Source: Burkholderiales bacterium RIFCSPHIGHO2_12_FULL_63_20
Lineage (GTDB): Bacteria > Pseudomonadota > Gammaproteobacteria > Burkholderiales > Burkholderiaceae_C
NCBI GenBank assembly: GCA_001770775.1
Contig: MESA01000027.1
Location: 50,820-113,741 of the forward strand
Direction: 5' to 3'
DNA: 62,922 bases
Shown: positions 36,228 through 44,855 of the stretch, in pieces
Numbering within the stretch: the stretch's first letter is position 1
Layout of the letters: each line of letters starts with the position of its first letter
Made by a program: the position numbers and the translations under genes
The notes under the pieces: model-generated
Told to the model about the DNA's origin: nothing
The model's database searches: none
The model's input: only the letters and a program-made list of their open reading frames with translations

Positions 36228-37234
36228 TTCGTCTTCTTCAAGCGTTCATCAACGACTGCGCCGGTCGTGGAAAAAGTATGAACGTCTTTGCGCTTCGTTT
36301 CTTTAAAGCATTCTTCGAATTTGTCGGCTGGAGCAGTGAGTACGGCGCCATTGTCGAGTTCGACTTGCTTGTAGGCAAGGTGACGCGAGAATTCAGCTGC
36401 ATCGAACCGAAACTTCTCGTGGACAAGGCGTGCTGGATTGACCTTGGACAAAATCGCCTGCTTTGTCCGTTCAGAGAAGTGAAAGCTGTCGCAAAAATCT
36501 GCAATGGTCATCGCTTTCTTGGGGAGGTTGCCAGCCAGATGAGCTGCTGAAGTGATCTCGCTCTTGATCTCCATGGTCGTCGTGGCCGCTATGGCTGCCC
36601 GTAATGCGCTTGCCAAGCGCTTTGTTCCCTGTGCGGCGGTTGTTGAGAACTCGGAGCGCAGGAAGTCGACGATCCAGTAGTCAGCGACGGCTTTGCTGCC
36701 GTGGTTAATTTGCTTGTCTACAACGTGCCCGGACCAAAGTTGGTTCGGCTTGCCGTTCGACGTATAGGTTGCAGCTTTGTATGAGAAGGCACTCTTGAGA
36801 AACACTTGCTCTACGAACTGGACGGTAAGCTTACTGGTCGATTTTTCGGCAACTACCCCCTCGTCGGCGGGGAAGCGAGAAATGACGACGCGTGTGTGGT
36901 CGGCGCCCTGGCCCATACAAATGAACAATAGCCCCATGCCGGACGTGCCAGAGGTAGCATTCTGAAGTCGGCTGGCGAGTGGCGCGGCAGTCGCCACACC
37001 AGGGGTCTCCAGCAGCGCAAGCAGCTCACTGCGGACTGCATTTTCCTGCTTGTCTCCGTCGGATGTGAACATGACGGGAACATTGCAGTCCTTGCCAGCG
37101 TTGTCGAAGATGTCTCGAAGCATCTTGCAAAGCTTGCCATCATCTAAAGGGATCTCCGTGCCGGACATGCTCGCTTCTTCGGCATGGCTCCTCTTCGGGT
37201 ACGTGAGAAAGCTATATATCGCCTCGACTGCCAT
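36224..37234 (-). CDS. protein of unknown function, possible NdpA/NA37-like, paired with the RelA-type gene
   Basis: 336 aa. The ATG at 37234 has AGGAAGGGG upstream. No firm family match. A middle block (GSKAVADYWIVDFLRSEF, then GTKRLASALRAAI) and the C-terminal pattern (VELDNGAVLTAPADKFEE; FSTTGAVVDERLKK) recall the 37-kDa nucleoid-associated family (YejK/NdpA, PF04245), where an ADFFMDFLGASE block and a final TIKG..LRDQL block hold similar positions. The resemblance is loose. No membrane segment or signal. Translationally coupled to the RelA-type gene, it may be its antitoxin, sensor or partner. Confidence 0.55.
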   Translation of the reverse strand: MAVEAIYSFLTYPKRSHAEEASMSGTEIPLDDGKLCKMLRDIFDNAGKDCNVPVMFTSDGDKQENAVRSELLALLETPGVATAAPLASRLQNATSGTSGMGLLFICMGQGADHTRVVISRFPADEGVVAEKSTSKLTVQFVEQVFLKSAFSYKAATYTSNGKPNQLWSGHVVDKQINHGSKAVADYWIVDFLRSEFSTTAAQGTKRLASALRAAIAATTTMEIKSEITSAAHLAGNLPKKAMTIADFCDSFHFSERTKQAILSKVNPARLVHEKFRFDAAEFSRHLAYKQVELDNGAVLTAPADKFEECFKETKRKDVHTFSTTGAVVDERLKKTK

Positions 37235-37278
37235 CGAATCCCCTTCCTGCATCTGATTTTCAAAGATGATAACTGCAA

Positions 37279-38412
37279 CTAAAGGTAAGGCAGTGTGCGA
37301 TGAGCGCAGATGGCGGGGCATGGGTTCTCCTCGGTCGTGATGGGTGCAGGGTGCGATGCTGAACCACCTGCTGACGATGAGGAGGCCGACGATCCGAGGT
37401 AGGCGTTGACGATCTGAGGTCTCCCATGGCCCAATTTCGCTGCAATGTCTTGCCTTGCAGCCATGTCTACCGTGCGGTCCACCGCCTCGCCGCCATTGAC
37501 CGGCGCAGCCGATCCCGTTGCATCCCGATATTCATCCGCAGCGTATTGGTGCCGGAGGCCATGCGGCACCACGCCCAAGGCCTTCTTGGTCACGCCGAAG
37601 CGCTCCATTACATAGCGCAGGTGACGGATCGCCTGAACCAAGGTCAGTTGTGGATCACTGATGCTGTCGCTCTGCCCAATGACCAAGCCTTGCGCCAGCT
37701 TGATGGCCTGCAGGCGTGCGTCGGTATCGATGGGCACGTAGCGTTTGCGCCCGCCCTTCGTCCCCCTGTGCGTGAAGAGGTACAGCGCCGTGTCGCATCC
37801 TGCCTGACCAGCCTGCACGGCAGTCAGCACGTCCGCATGGGGGCGCAGCATGCAGGCTTCCTTGAACCGCAATCCAAACGCCTGCATCAGCCGCAGTGAG
37901 GCCGCTGCATGCAGATCATGGCGTTCGACCTGGCCCAGCACCTGATCGACATCCACGCCGCGCTCTCGCCAGCCCTTTGGCACGGTCGCAATGTAGCTGC
38001 GCGTGATCAACGCCGGGTCGGCGAAATAGGCGCTCAGTGGTTTGACCAGCTTGGGCTTGCCGATCCATCCCGCAAAGGTCGTGAGGAAGCTGTGGTACTT
38101 CTGCAGCGTCGCCGCGCCAAGCTCGCCACGCTCAGCCCGCTGGCGCCAATCTGCCATCAACAGGTCAACATGCCGCCCGCTGAATGAGCGCGGATCAAGC
38201 TTGAAGCATTTGACTGGGTTGTCTCGCAGGAACGAAAAGATGCGGAAGCAAAACTGCCTGCGCTCCTCCATCGTGGCGTGCGACACCCCTTTGCTTTTCG
38301 TGGAATGGCGCCAGTTGTGGCGCTCCAGGATCAGCGCCAGAACGTATTTCCAGCGCTGTGGCTGAAGGGGTAGCCTGTCCAGTTCAACAGGCGGCGTTTG
38401 AGTCTTGGTCAT
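37279..38412 (-). CDS. second tyrosine recombinase
   Basis: 377 aa from the ATG at 38412. The catalytic domain has Arg in MQAFGLRFKEACML, HGLRHQYA (H-x-x-R), LGHGRPQIVNAYLG (His and the nucleophilic Tyr), so it appears intact. The N-terminal part (RWKYVLALILERHNWRHS; FFRIFSFLRDNPV-like helices) resembles the core-binding domain of integrase-domain proteins found on plasmids and ICEs. A Ser/Gly-rich tail follows the Tyr. It reads opposite to the terminal integrase and sits within the element, so it may serve dimer resolution or be left from a nested element. Confidence 0.85.
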   Translation of the reverse strand: MTKTQTPPVELDRLPLQPQRWKYVLALILERHNWRHSTKSKGVSHATMEERRQFCFRIFSFLRDNPVKCFKLDPRSFSGRHVDLLMADWRQRAERGELGAATLQKYHSFLTTFAGWIGKPKLVKPLSAYFADPALITRSYIATVPKGWRERGVDVDQVLGQVERHDLHAAASLRLMQAFGLRFKEACMLRPHADVLTAVQAGQAGCDTALYLFTHRGTKGGRKRYVPIDTDARLQAIKLAQGLVIGQSDSISDPQLTLVQAIRHLRYVMERFGVTKKALGVVPHGLRHQYAADEYRDATGSAAPVNGGEAVDRTVDMAARQDIAAKLGHGRPQIVNAYLGSSASSSSAGGSASHPAPITTEENPCPAICAHRTLPYL

Positions 38413-39429
38413 GATCAGTCCATTTCGTGCAGTCAACGGTTGAAGGGGTTGAGAGAGGCGCGTGCATCCCATCGCACGCAAGGTCAGCATTCGGTTGCGA
38501 ACAAAGCCGCCGCCAGGCCAGTCGTAAAAGTGAACGCCGTGCACACGGTGTCAGGCACACGTGGCTGCTCGCTCGGGGCGAACCGCAGATCGACCGGTCT
38601 GGCCGGAAGGCTGCGCAGCAAAGTTGCACGGGCGTCACCCGTACGGGATGCCAATCAAGGCACCCACATCGAACGCCGCCGCCAGACCGTCTGATGGCAC
38701 CGAAGCCAACGCGGTGCAGGGTCTGTTCACGCCAATCCGCAAGCTGTCGGTCGGGCCGACATAACAAGGGATGCTCGAAGCAATGCGTGGGGCGGGGCGA
38801 AGGGGATCACGGGCGTCGCGAGAGCGCGCGCCGTTTGCCAGGGCCTCTATGGGCGCAAGGCAAGCATCGTCGGTTCAAGACCGACGTGGATCCACGTTGA
38901 CACGCAGGCATGCGTGCCGCAAACAAGCTGACCACCATCTTGGTGATGGCCAGCGGGGACACTTCGGACTCAAGGTCCAGCGTGACATCGCGTCACGACT
39001 CCAGGGCTTCCTTTGGCGACCGATGCGCCCGGTGTGGAAGCTACCGGCTTGACGCCATCAAAGCATGCGCTAGGCGGCACCTCAATGCAAGCGCAAAAAG
39101 TGCCGTTATCCCGCCATTACCCCGGATCGCCGATGACTTGCCCTGCGCGCCCTTGGGGTTGACAAGGCTTCGCGATACCTCTCTCTCCGAAACCGGTCTG
39201 GCCAAGCGAAATGCGCCCGATTACAGGCTGACCGCAATCAGACCATCTATGCGCTTGACATCGCCCTGGTTGAGCGTGGTCCGTGCGTATTTGGGGCTGA
39301 GCCAGACTGGGTCCGATGCCATTGATCAGGCTGATGCCGAAATCCACCCCATTCAGCGTCCATTGCCAGTGGCTGGCTGACCCGCCTTTGCGCACCCTCA
39401 TCAGCATCTGTTCTTCTTTGGGGACTTTC
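38413..39429. other. 1-kb non-coding stretch upstream of parM-like gene
   Basis: No protein-like frame is found here. It includes a dense palindrome cluster at 38868-38916. A non-coding region between a recombinase and a segregation actin gene might hold a centromere-like site, an origin or a resolution site; no iterons are seen by eye. Confidence 0.5.
38868..38916. repeat. cluster of three adjacent palindromes
   Basis: CGTCGGT-TCAAG-ACCGACG (38868-38886), ACGTGGATCCACGT (38884-38897, perfect 14-bp palindrome overlapping the first by 3 bp) and CACGCA-GGCA-TGCGTG (38901-38916). Three symmetric sites within 49 bp is unusual and suggests a protein-binding or structured DNA site. Confidence 0.65.
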
Positions 39430-40458
39430 ATGAGCATCGTGCGCGCTATTGATGTTGGATACGGCATCACCAAGTACATCCGCCGAGTTGATGGCGACTG
39501 CATTGAATGCGGCAGCTTTCTATCGATGGCTGAGTTCTGCTCAAGCGACACCACCATGCAAGGGTTGGGTGGTCGGCGCGACACCGTCGCGGTGCCAATG
39601 GGCCCTCACTTCTACGAGGTTGGGCCAGACATTGAATTGGCCCTTGAGCCATGGCGGTCAACGTTGAAGGGCGAGGATTTCATCACCACGCCTGAGTACC
39701 TGGCCTTGATGCGCGGCGCGCTGTATTACATGAACGTCGAGGTCATCGACCTGCTCGTGGTGGGCCTGCCGGTGGCCTATTTCGCGGACAAGAAAGACAG
39801 CCTGGTCAAGCTGGCCGAGGGCGAGCACGCGGTTGGGCGGGGCCGCAAGGTTCTGGTCAAAAGGGCGCTTGCCGTGGCGCAGCCGCAAGGGGCACTGGTC
39901 ACTTACGCAGCACAGCAAGGCGTGCTCGATCAGATTCAGCACCAGGACAGCTTGATCATTGATGTGGGCACTCGCACCTTTGACTGGGTGTCCACACGCG
40001 GCATGAGGCTGTTGATCCGCAAGAGCCATTCGGTGGATCGTGGCGTCAACAACATGCTGCGCATCATCGCGCGCGAGATATCGCATGACATCGGTGCGAT
40101 CTACCTGCATCTGGATGCCATCGACTTGGCGCTCCGCAAGGAACGTCCACTGACCTTGTATGGCAAGCCCTATTCCATCGAGAAGTTCAAGCCTTTGGCC
40201 ATGACCGTGGCTCACCAAGCCGTGGGCGCGATGCTCAGTCAAATCGGCGATACACAACGGTTTGACAACGTCGTGCTGACAGGCGGGGGCGCCCAGATAT
40301 TCAAGAAGTACATCAAGGAAGCGCTCCCCCGGCACAGCTTGCTGGAGTTGGCCGAGCCCCTTTATGCGAACGTGCGCGGCTTTCAGCTTGCGGGACAGGG
40401 GCGGGTTGAGGCCGAGGCAGGACTTGATGCCGTGGCCCAGGTGGAGCAGCGGCGGTGA
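39430..40458 (+). CDS. ParM/StbA-like actin-type segregation protein
   Basis: 342 aa actin-fold ATPase. The phosphate loop near the start reads IVRAIDVGYGITKY; the second phosphate motif is LIIDVGTRTFDWV; the adenosine motif is NVVLTGGGAQIFKKYI. This is the layout of plasmid ParM/StbA and of PRTRC/ICE actin homologues that push DNA copies apart. The ATG at 39430 has GGGG upstream. The next small gene overlaps its stop by GTGA and is the likely adaptor. Presence in an integrated element suggests that the excised circle can replicate or be maintained. Confidence 0.82.
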   Translation: MSIVRAIDVGYGITKYIRRVDGDCIECGSFLSMAEFCSSDTTMQGLGGRRDTVAVPMGPHFYEVGPDIELALEPWRSTLKGEDFITTPEYLALMRGALYYMNVEVIDLLVVGLPVAYFADKKDSLVKLAEGEHAVGRGRKVLVKRALAVAQPQGALVTYAAQQGVLDQIQHQDSLIIDVGTRTFDWVSTRGMRLLIRKSHSVDRGVNNMLRIIAREISHDIGAIYLHLDAIDLALRKERPLTLYGKPYSIEKFKPLAMTVAHQAVGAMLSQIGDTQRFDNVVLTGGGAQIFKKYIKEALPRHSLLELAEPLYANVRGFQLAGQGRVEAEAGLDAVAQVEQRR

Positions 40459-40694
40459 CGCGCCGTACCGATGAATCCGAGCTGGTGATCTACGTGGCGA
40501 TTGACCAAGACAGTGCGCCGCTGCTACATGCCGACCTGGTGCGCTTTCGCAAGGGCCCCAAACGCGTCCAGCGGCTGCGCATGCTGGCGCTGCAAGGGCT
40601 CATCTTTGAAACTGGCGCACAGCCCAAGCCGCCGCGCCCGCAAGGCGGCACCTCCGCCGCTGGTGGCGTCTTCAGCGAGCCAACCGACGACTGA
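40455..40694 (+). CDS. small protein, possible ParR/StbB-type adaptor
   Basis: 79 aa, GTG start overlapping the ParM-like stop. It begins TRRTDESELVIYVAIDQDS, has a basic middle (FRKGPKRVQRLRMLALQGL) with helical character, and a Pro/Gly-rich end. No family is recognised. In ParM systems the DNA-binding adaptor is a small basic gene immediately downstream, so position and charge suggest that role; this is inference. Confidence 0.55.
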   Translation: MTRRTDESELVIYVAIDQDSAPLLHADLVRFRKGPKRVQRLRMLALQGLIFETGAQPKPPRPQGGTSAAGGVFSEPTDD

Positions 40695-40778
40695 TGTGTG
40701 CCCGGCATCGCTGATGACCGGGGTTGACTCGCCAAGCTTGCGTGTGACCGTGGTCGGGTCAATGCAAGGAGGCCCGAC

Positions 40779-41357
40779 ATGCGCAAGTTTTGGTACATCA
40801 CAGGCGAGTTGGCCGAGGTGCAGCGGTACATCAATGTGCCGATGCGGTGGTGCGAGCAATACCCCGCCCGCGAACGGCGCGAGTTCTGGATCGCCGCCGA
40901 TGATGGCCGTGACATCAAGCTCGTTGTGCACAGCCGGGTGATGCCCGCCAGGCGGGGGCATCAGGTCAATGTGCTGCTGCTGGGTGATTGGGTGGTCGGG
41001 CTGGCCAATCTGACGACGGGGCGGCAGGTGAACTTCGTGTCAGAGGATCCACCACTGTTGCTGCGCAAGTGCGATGCGCTGGCGGTGCTGGTCATCTTGG
41101 CTGGCGGCCTGGCCGCAGCGGTTGCCTGGGACGCTCGGAGCCTCTTGCTCACAGTGCCGGTGGTGCTGATGTACCTGCCCTTGCGCATTTTGGGCCGTTG
41201 GCTGGCGACGTGCCGACTGCGTTGGCAGGTGAGCCATTGGCTGGCATCTAGCGCCCTGGAGCCGCACTCTAGAGGTGAGGCCGCTTTGGCTCCGCCGTCA
41301 CCGATGGCTCACAACGTCTACAGGTTCTGTCCGAAAAGGCGGCAGCCAGTGGATTGA
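40779..41357 (+). CDS. membrane protein of unknown function
   Basis: 192 aa. The ATG has GGAGG 10 bp upstream. A soluble N-terminal ~105 aa (MRKFWYITGELAEVQRYINV; WCEQYPARERREFWIAADDG; VNVLLLGDWVVGL) is followed by two membrane segments (DALAVLVILAGGLAAAVAW; LLTVPVVLMYLPLRILG) and a basic tail. No motif is recognised. It is on the same strand as the ParM-like pair and converges on the RT. Confidence 0.55.
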   Translation: MRKFWYITGELAEVQRYINVPMRWCEQYPARERREFWIAADDGRDIKLVVHSRVMPARRGHQVNVLLLGDWVVGLANLTTGRQVNFVSEDPPLLLRKCDALAVLVILAGGLAAAVAWDARSLLLTVPVVLMYLPLRILGRWLATCRLRWQVSHWLASSALEPHSRGEAALAPPSPMAHNVYRFCPKRRQPVD

Positions 41358-41425
41358 ACTTTGCGGCCACGGCGGTCAACACGTCGAGTGGTGTGACCAC
41401 ATGCAAAACATTGCGGGCAAGTCGC

Positions 41426-42406
41426 CTACTGCTCGGTGCTTGACGTTGCCAGACACCGCTCAAGGCGCACGGCAAGTCGTTCGGCCGCTGCGGGCTCTAC
41501 AACGCTTGCTGCGGCCAGCTTGCCCTTGAGGCTGTCGGCTTGAGCTTTGTCCCCGGCGGCAACGGCATCAATCATCTTCACGATCGACTGGTGTTGCTTG
41601 TTTCTGAGCCGGAGTTTGTCACCGTCAATGGCTATGCCTGTGACCAGTCCCACAGTGCCTGGCGCAATGTACTTGTCTTTGTGTGTTTCGAGGTTGCGCC
41701 GCCGTATTCGGCCTTTTATCTCATGCAGCAAAGCCTTTGAGGCACGAGCACCTGACAAGGTGATGTCATCGACATAAAGGGTCATTGTCACGCCCTGCTC
41801 AACACACAGTTGCTCTATCCCAGCAAAGAGGCGTTTGTGGACAAAATATGAAAGTAGCGGGCTGAGGCAACTGCCTGTAGGCAGATGACCATCTACAGTG
41901 CACGCGCTGGCCAGCATTCTGGCCAGGTCAAGCGGCCACCCCAGATCCGTGTGGAAGAACGCCTTGACGTGCGAGTAAGTGGTGTGCTCGTAAAACTTGC
42001 GGATGTCAGTTTTCACGATCACGTGGGTTGGCCCGGATGATCGATGCCTTTCCGCGTTGGAGACATTTGATCGGCGTCGTGTCGCTGAGTGCAAGAAAGC
42101 TGGCCGCTGAATGCTGTCCAACAACCTTGCCATGCGGTAGTGCAGACGCATAGTGCTGCCGACTGGCTCTTGAATATCCCGTGCCTTTTCTGTTCCCGGT
42201 TGCTCAACAAATCTGTTGTACACAGGGGATCCGGCAAGTTTCTTCAAGCTGTCAGGTTCAACGCGCAGCAGCCGTGCCAAGACATGCAAGCTTGTCAGCT
42301 TCCACAACGGCGATTTCTCCAGCGGGTATCGGGCTGACTGGTTTTTTCGGTAACCGCGCTTGAGCGCGGCTTTCAGTTTCTTATGGGGCGTGTTCGGCAT
42401 GCTCAT
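41426..42406 (-). CDS. retron reverse transcriptase
   Basis: About 326 aa. RT motifs: VIVKTDIRKFYEHTTYSHVK (motif A Asp), LPTGSCLSPLLSYF, and the catalytic LYVDDITLSG (YxDD, near residue 213). Both retron hallmarks are present: NAERH (NAxxH, ~117-121) and VTG in GLVTGIAI (~255-257). A group II intron maturase or DGR RT is unlikely because of the size and these motifs. The ATG at 42406 (or 42400) overlaps the HTH gene by about 20 bp, so both are made from one mRNA that also carries the candidate msr-msd RNA. The enzyme would make msDNA from that RNA. Confidence 0.9.
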   Translation of the reverse strand: MSMPNTPHKKLKAALKRGYRKNQSARYPLEKSPLWKLTSLHVLARLLRVEPDSLKKLAGSPVYNRFVEQPGTEKARDIQEPVGSTMRLHYRMARLLDSIQRPAFLHSATRRRSNVSNAERHRSSGPTHVIVKTDIRKFYEHTTYSHVKAFFHTDLGWPLDLARMLASACTVDGHLPTGSCLSPLLSYFVHKRLFAGIEQLCVEQGVTMTLYVDDITLSGARASKALLHEIKGRIRRRNLETHKDKYIAPGTVGLVTGIAIDGDKLRLRNKQHQSIVKMIDAVAAGDKAQADSLKGKLAAASVVEPAAAERLAVRLERCLATSSTEQ

Positions 42407-42686
42407 CGATCCAATCAAGTACCTTCAAGAGCTTTGCTGCCAATGCAACGCGCAGCTTTTCACTGCGCTTGCCGCTGTCGATCTGCTCTGAGAAAAGCAT
42501 GATGCTAGACACAGGCACATCAAAGACCTCTGCATAGCGGGTCAGCAAATCAACCGTGATGGCGTGAGCCTTAACGCCCGACTCGATTTCTGAAAGATAG
42601 GTGTTCGAAATTCCGAGCCGCACAGCTAGATCCTGCTGACGCATCCCGTGAAACTTACGAAGATGACGAAGAGCTGAGTGCAACAT
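42381..42686 (-). CDS. XRE-family HTH protein of the retron
   Basis: 101 aa. A Cro/C1-type helix-turn-helix fills the first 70 aa (ALRHLRKFHGMRQQDLAVRL, GISNTYLSEIESGVKAHAI), followed by a helical tail (SEKLRVALAAKLLKVLDWIDE). The ATG at 42686 fits the family start. It overlaps the RT. HTH proteins accompany one described class of retrons, where they are thought to be the regulated effector or a regulator; how they act is not well known. A 19-bp palindrome at 43171-43189 could be its operator. Confidence 0.85.
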   Translation of the reverse strand: MLHSALRHLRKFHGMRQQDLAVRLGISNTYLSEIESGVKAHAITVDLLTRYAEVFDVPVSSIMLFSEQIDSGKRSEKLRVALAAKLLKVLDWIDEHAEHAP

Positions 42687-42817
42687 GATGATCACCACAA
42701 AGTTGGAAAAAGCAGGGGGTCGAACTTCCCACGTTGCCCTCAATCAAAAAGTCGAAAAATTGCTACTGCAAGCTTCAACCACATCAAGAGAACCTTTGGT
42801 GTCAAAGGGCGCATTAA

Positions 42818-42835
42818 AAGAAGCCCAAGCTTCTT
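42818..42835 (-). terminator. hairpin with T run after the retron RNA (weak terminator)
   Basis: On the minus strand AAGAAGC, loop TTGG, GCTTCTT and two more T. A 7-bp stem between the candidate msr-msd RNA and the HTH gene; it might end part of the transcription and so favour RNA over mRNA. Confidence 0.35.
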
Positions 42836-42918
42836 CAGCCCTCTTTGCCAAACAGCATTGCTCGACCGTCGTCCCCGGTTGGTGGTACGGGTATCCATAC
42901 AAAGTCCTTTCGTCGCGC

Positions 42919-43183
42919 CTGACAGCGAAATTGCTGCAGGTCCAGCTCGCAACGAGGAATGAAGAAGGACGACTTTTTTCCCTGCATATCCACACGCGCG
43001 GAGCCGCTCCAGCGGGCTCCGCCTATGACCTCTGCCGTACGTTCATCAGCGCGCTACCGCCGAATCGCGTGGCCGGGGTTCAGGTTGGGGAGTTGCCTCC
43101 CCGCAGACCAAATGGTCCGGGTACTACTCTGGAATTGTCTTCCTCACCAACACGCCCGATGATAGTGTAAATTTCGCTGTCAG
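42919..43183 (-). ncRNA. candidate retron msr-msd RNA
   Basis: The region before the HTH-RT genes has no credible frame on the minus strand but is packed with hairpins. It is bounded by 14-nt inverted repeats: CTGACAGCGAAATT at the 5' end (43183-43170) and AATTTCGCTGTCAG at the 3' end (42932-42919), as a1/a2 arms are. Inside are GGGGAG-GCAA-CTCCCC, GACC-ATTT-GGTC, an 8-bp stem GGAGCC...GGCTCC with both flanks paired (about 42998-43022), and TGCAGG...CCTGCA near the 3' end. The 5' arm includes AGCGA, as around the branch G of retron Ec86. Length about 265 nt. Bounds are approximate. Confidence 0.65.
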
Positions 43184-43189
43184 CGAAAT
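43171..43189. promoter_or_regulatory. 19-bp perfect palindrome between retron and hsdM
   Basis: ATTTCGCTGTCAGCGAAAT, nine-bp arms around one base. It lies in the divergent gap between the retron genes and hsdM and overlaps the proposed a1 arm. It may be the operator for the XRE protein, with control over both directions. Confidence 0.55.
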
Positions 43190-43304
43190 AGTTGACTTGC
43201 CGCTGCGGTTTTCCAGTGGCAGAGAAATCGGCACCTGACGATGGCGGAGCCCTGGTTCGCCCTGCTCAATCACCTATGCCAGAACGCCCGATAAGATCCC
43301 AGCC

Positions 43305-44855
43305 ATGATCGACGACATCAAAAAGACACTTTGGGCCACCGCCGACAAGCTGCGCGCCAACATGGACGCAGCTGAATACAAGCACCTCGTGCTCGGCTTG
43401 ATTTTTGTGAAGTACATCTCGGACACCTTTGCCGCTCGCCGTGCCGAGCTGAGCACCCGCCTGCGCGACCCCAACGATGAGTACTTCTATGGCGATGCCA
43501 GCCAGGAAGACATTGATGCCGAGCTGGAAGACCGCGACTATTACCGCGAGGTCAACGTGTTCTGGGTGCCCGAGCCTGCCCGCTGGGAAGCCATCCGTGC
43601 CGCTGCCAAGCAGCCCGACATTGGCAAGCGAATTGACGACGCCCTGAGCCTGATCGAAGCCGAGAACCCCAAGCTCAAAGGCATCCTCGACAAACGCTAT
43701 GCCCGGGCCCAGTTGCCCGATGGCAAGCTGGGCGAGTTGGTTGACCTGATCTCCACCATCGGCTTTGGCACCGACGCCAGCACCGCCCGCGACGTGCTGG
43801 GCCAGGTGTACGAATACTTCTTGGGCATGTTCGCCAGCGCCGAGGGCAAGCGGGGCGGGCAGTTCTACACGCCCGCGAGCATCGTCAAGACCTTGGTGGC
43901 TGTGCTGGCCCCGCATCAAGGGCAGGTGTACGACCCGTGCTGCGGTTCAGGCGGCATGTTCGTGCAATCCGAGCGCTTCATTGAAGCGCACGGGGGCCAC
44001 CTGGGCGATGTGTCCATCTACGGGCAAGAGGCCAACCCCACCACCTGGCGCTTGGCCGCCATGAACCTGGCCATACGCGGCATCGACTTCAACCTGGGCC
44101 GCGAGCCCGGCGACACCTTCACTAAGAACCAGCACCCTGACCTGCGGGCCGACTTCATCCTGGCGAACCCGCCCTTCAACATCAGCGACTGGTGGCACGG
44201 CAGCCTGGAAGGCGACCCTCGCTGGCACTACGGCGATCCACCGCAAGGCAACGCCAACTACGCCTGGCTGCAGCACATGCTGCACCACCTCAAGCCCACC
44301 GGGCGCGCTGGCATCGTGCTGGCCAATGGCGCAATGTCATCCAGCCAAAACAATGAAGGCCAGATCCGCGCGGCCATGGTCGATGCCGACGTGGTCGAGG
44401 TGATGATTGCCCTGCCTGGCCAGTTGTTCTTCAACACCCAGATCCCGGCTTGCCTGTGGTTTCTGGCCAAGCAGAAGCAGCGCAAAGGCGAAGTGCTGTT
44501 CATCGACGCGCGCAAGCTGGCCCGCATGATCAGCCGCGTGCAGTGCGAGTTCACCGACGAGGTGATTGAGCGCATTGCAGGCACGGTGGCTGCATGGCGA
44601 GGCGAGGCCGATGCCGCCGCCTATGAGGACGTGCCCGGCTATTGCCGCAGCGTAAAGCTGGCTGAGATTGCCCAGCACGGCCATGTGCTGACGCCGGGCC
44701 GCTACGTGGGCGCAGAAGAGGTGGAAGACAACGACGAAACATTTGCCCACAAGATGCAAAAGCTCACGGAGAAGCTGGGTGAGCAGATGGCCAAGGGCGC
44801 GGAGCTAGATGCGCTGATTCGGCAGAATCTGGGGAGGCTGGGGTATGGGTTCTGA
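43305..44855 (+). CDS. hsdM: type I restriction-modification methyltransferase subunit
   Basis: 516 aa. The N-terminal HsdM domain starts [20 protein letters not shown] and contains [16 protein letters not shown]. The N6-adenine methyltransferase part has motif [18 protein letters not shown] and the catalytic [10 protein letters not shown]. It modifies host DNA with HsdS and, with HsdR, cuts unmodified DNA. The ATG at 43305 is the family start; the hsdS gene begins 10 bp before this stop. Confidence 0.95.
   Translation: MIDDIKKTLWATADKLRANMDAAEYKHLVLGLIFVKYISDTFAARRAELSTRLRDPNDEYFYGDASQEDIDAELEDRDYYREVNVFWVPEPARWEAIRAAAKQPDIGKRIDDALSLIEAENPKLKGILDKRYARAQLPDGKLGELVDLISTIGFGTDASTARDVLGQVYEYFLGMFASAEGKRGGQFYTPASIVKTLVAVLAPHQGQVYDPCCGSGGMFVQSERFIEAHGGHLGDVSIYGQEANPTTWRLAAMNLAIRGIDFNLGREPGDTFTKNQHPDLRADFILANPPFNISDWWHGSLEGDPRWHYGDPPQGNANYAWLQHMLHHLKPTGRAGIVLANGAMSSSQNNEGQIRAAMVDADVVEVMIALPGQLFFNTQIPACLWFLAKQKQRKGEVLFIDARKLARMISRVQCEFTDEVIERIAGTVAAWRGEADAAAYEDVPGYCRSVKLAEIAQHGHVLTPGRYVGAEEVEDNDETFAHKMQKLTEKLGEQMAKGAELDALIRQNLGRLGYGF

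Noticed and set aside
38790..38897. GGTTCAAGACC, resembling a tRNA T-arm, in the element's non-coding region
   Set aside because: No matching acceptor, D-arm or anticodon stem could be fitted upstream.
42317..42330. AGCGGGTATC inside the RT gene, matching 10 bp of the arm repeat
   Set aside because: A single partial copy in a conserved coding region; likely chance.
42685..43170. 161-aa plus-strand frame across the retron RNA region
   Set aside because: No recognisable protein pattern, overlaps the HTH gene start antisense, and the DNA is full of hairpins that fit an RNA better.
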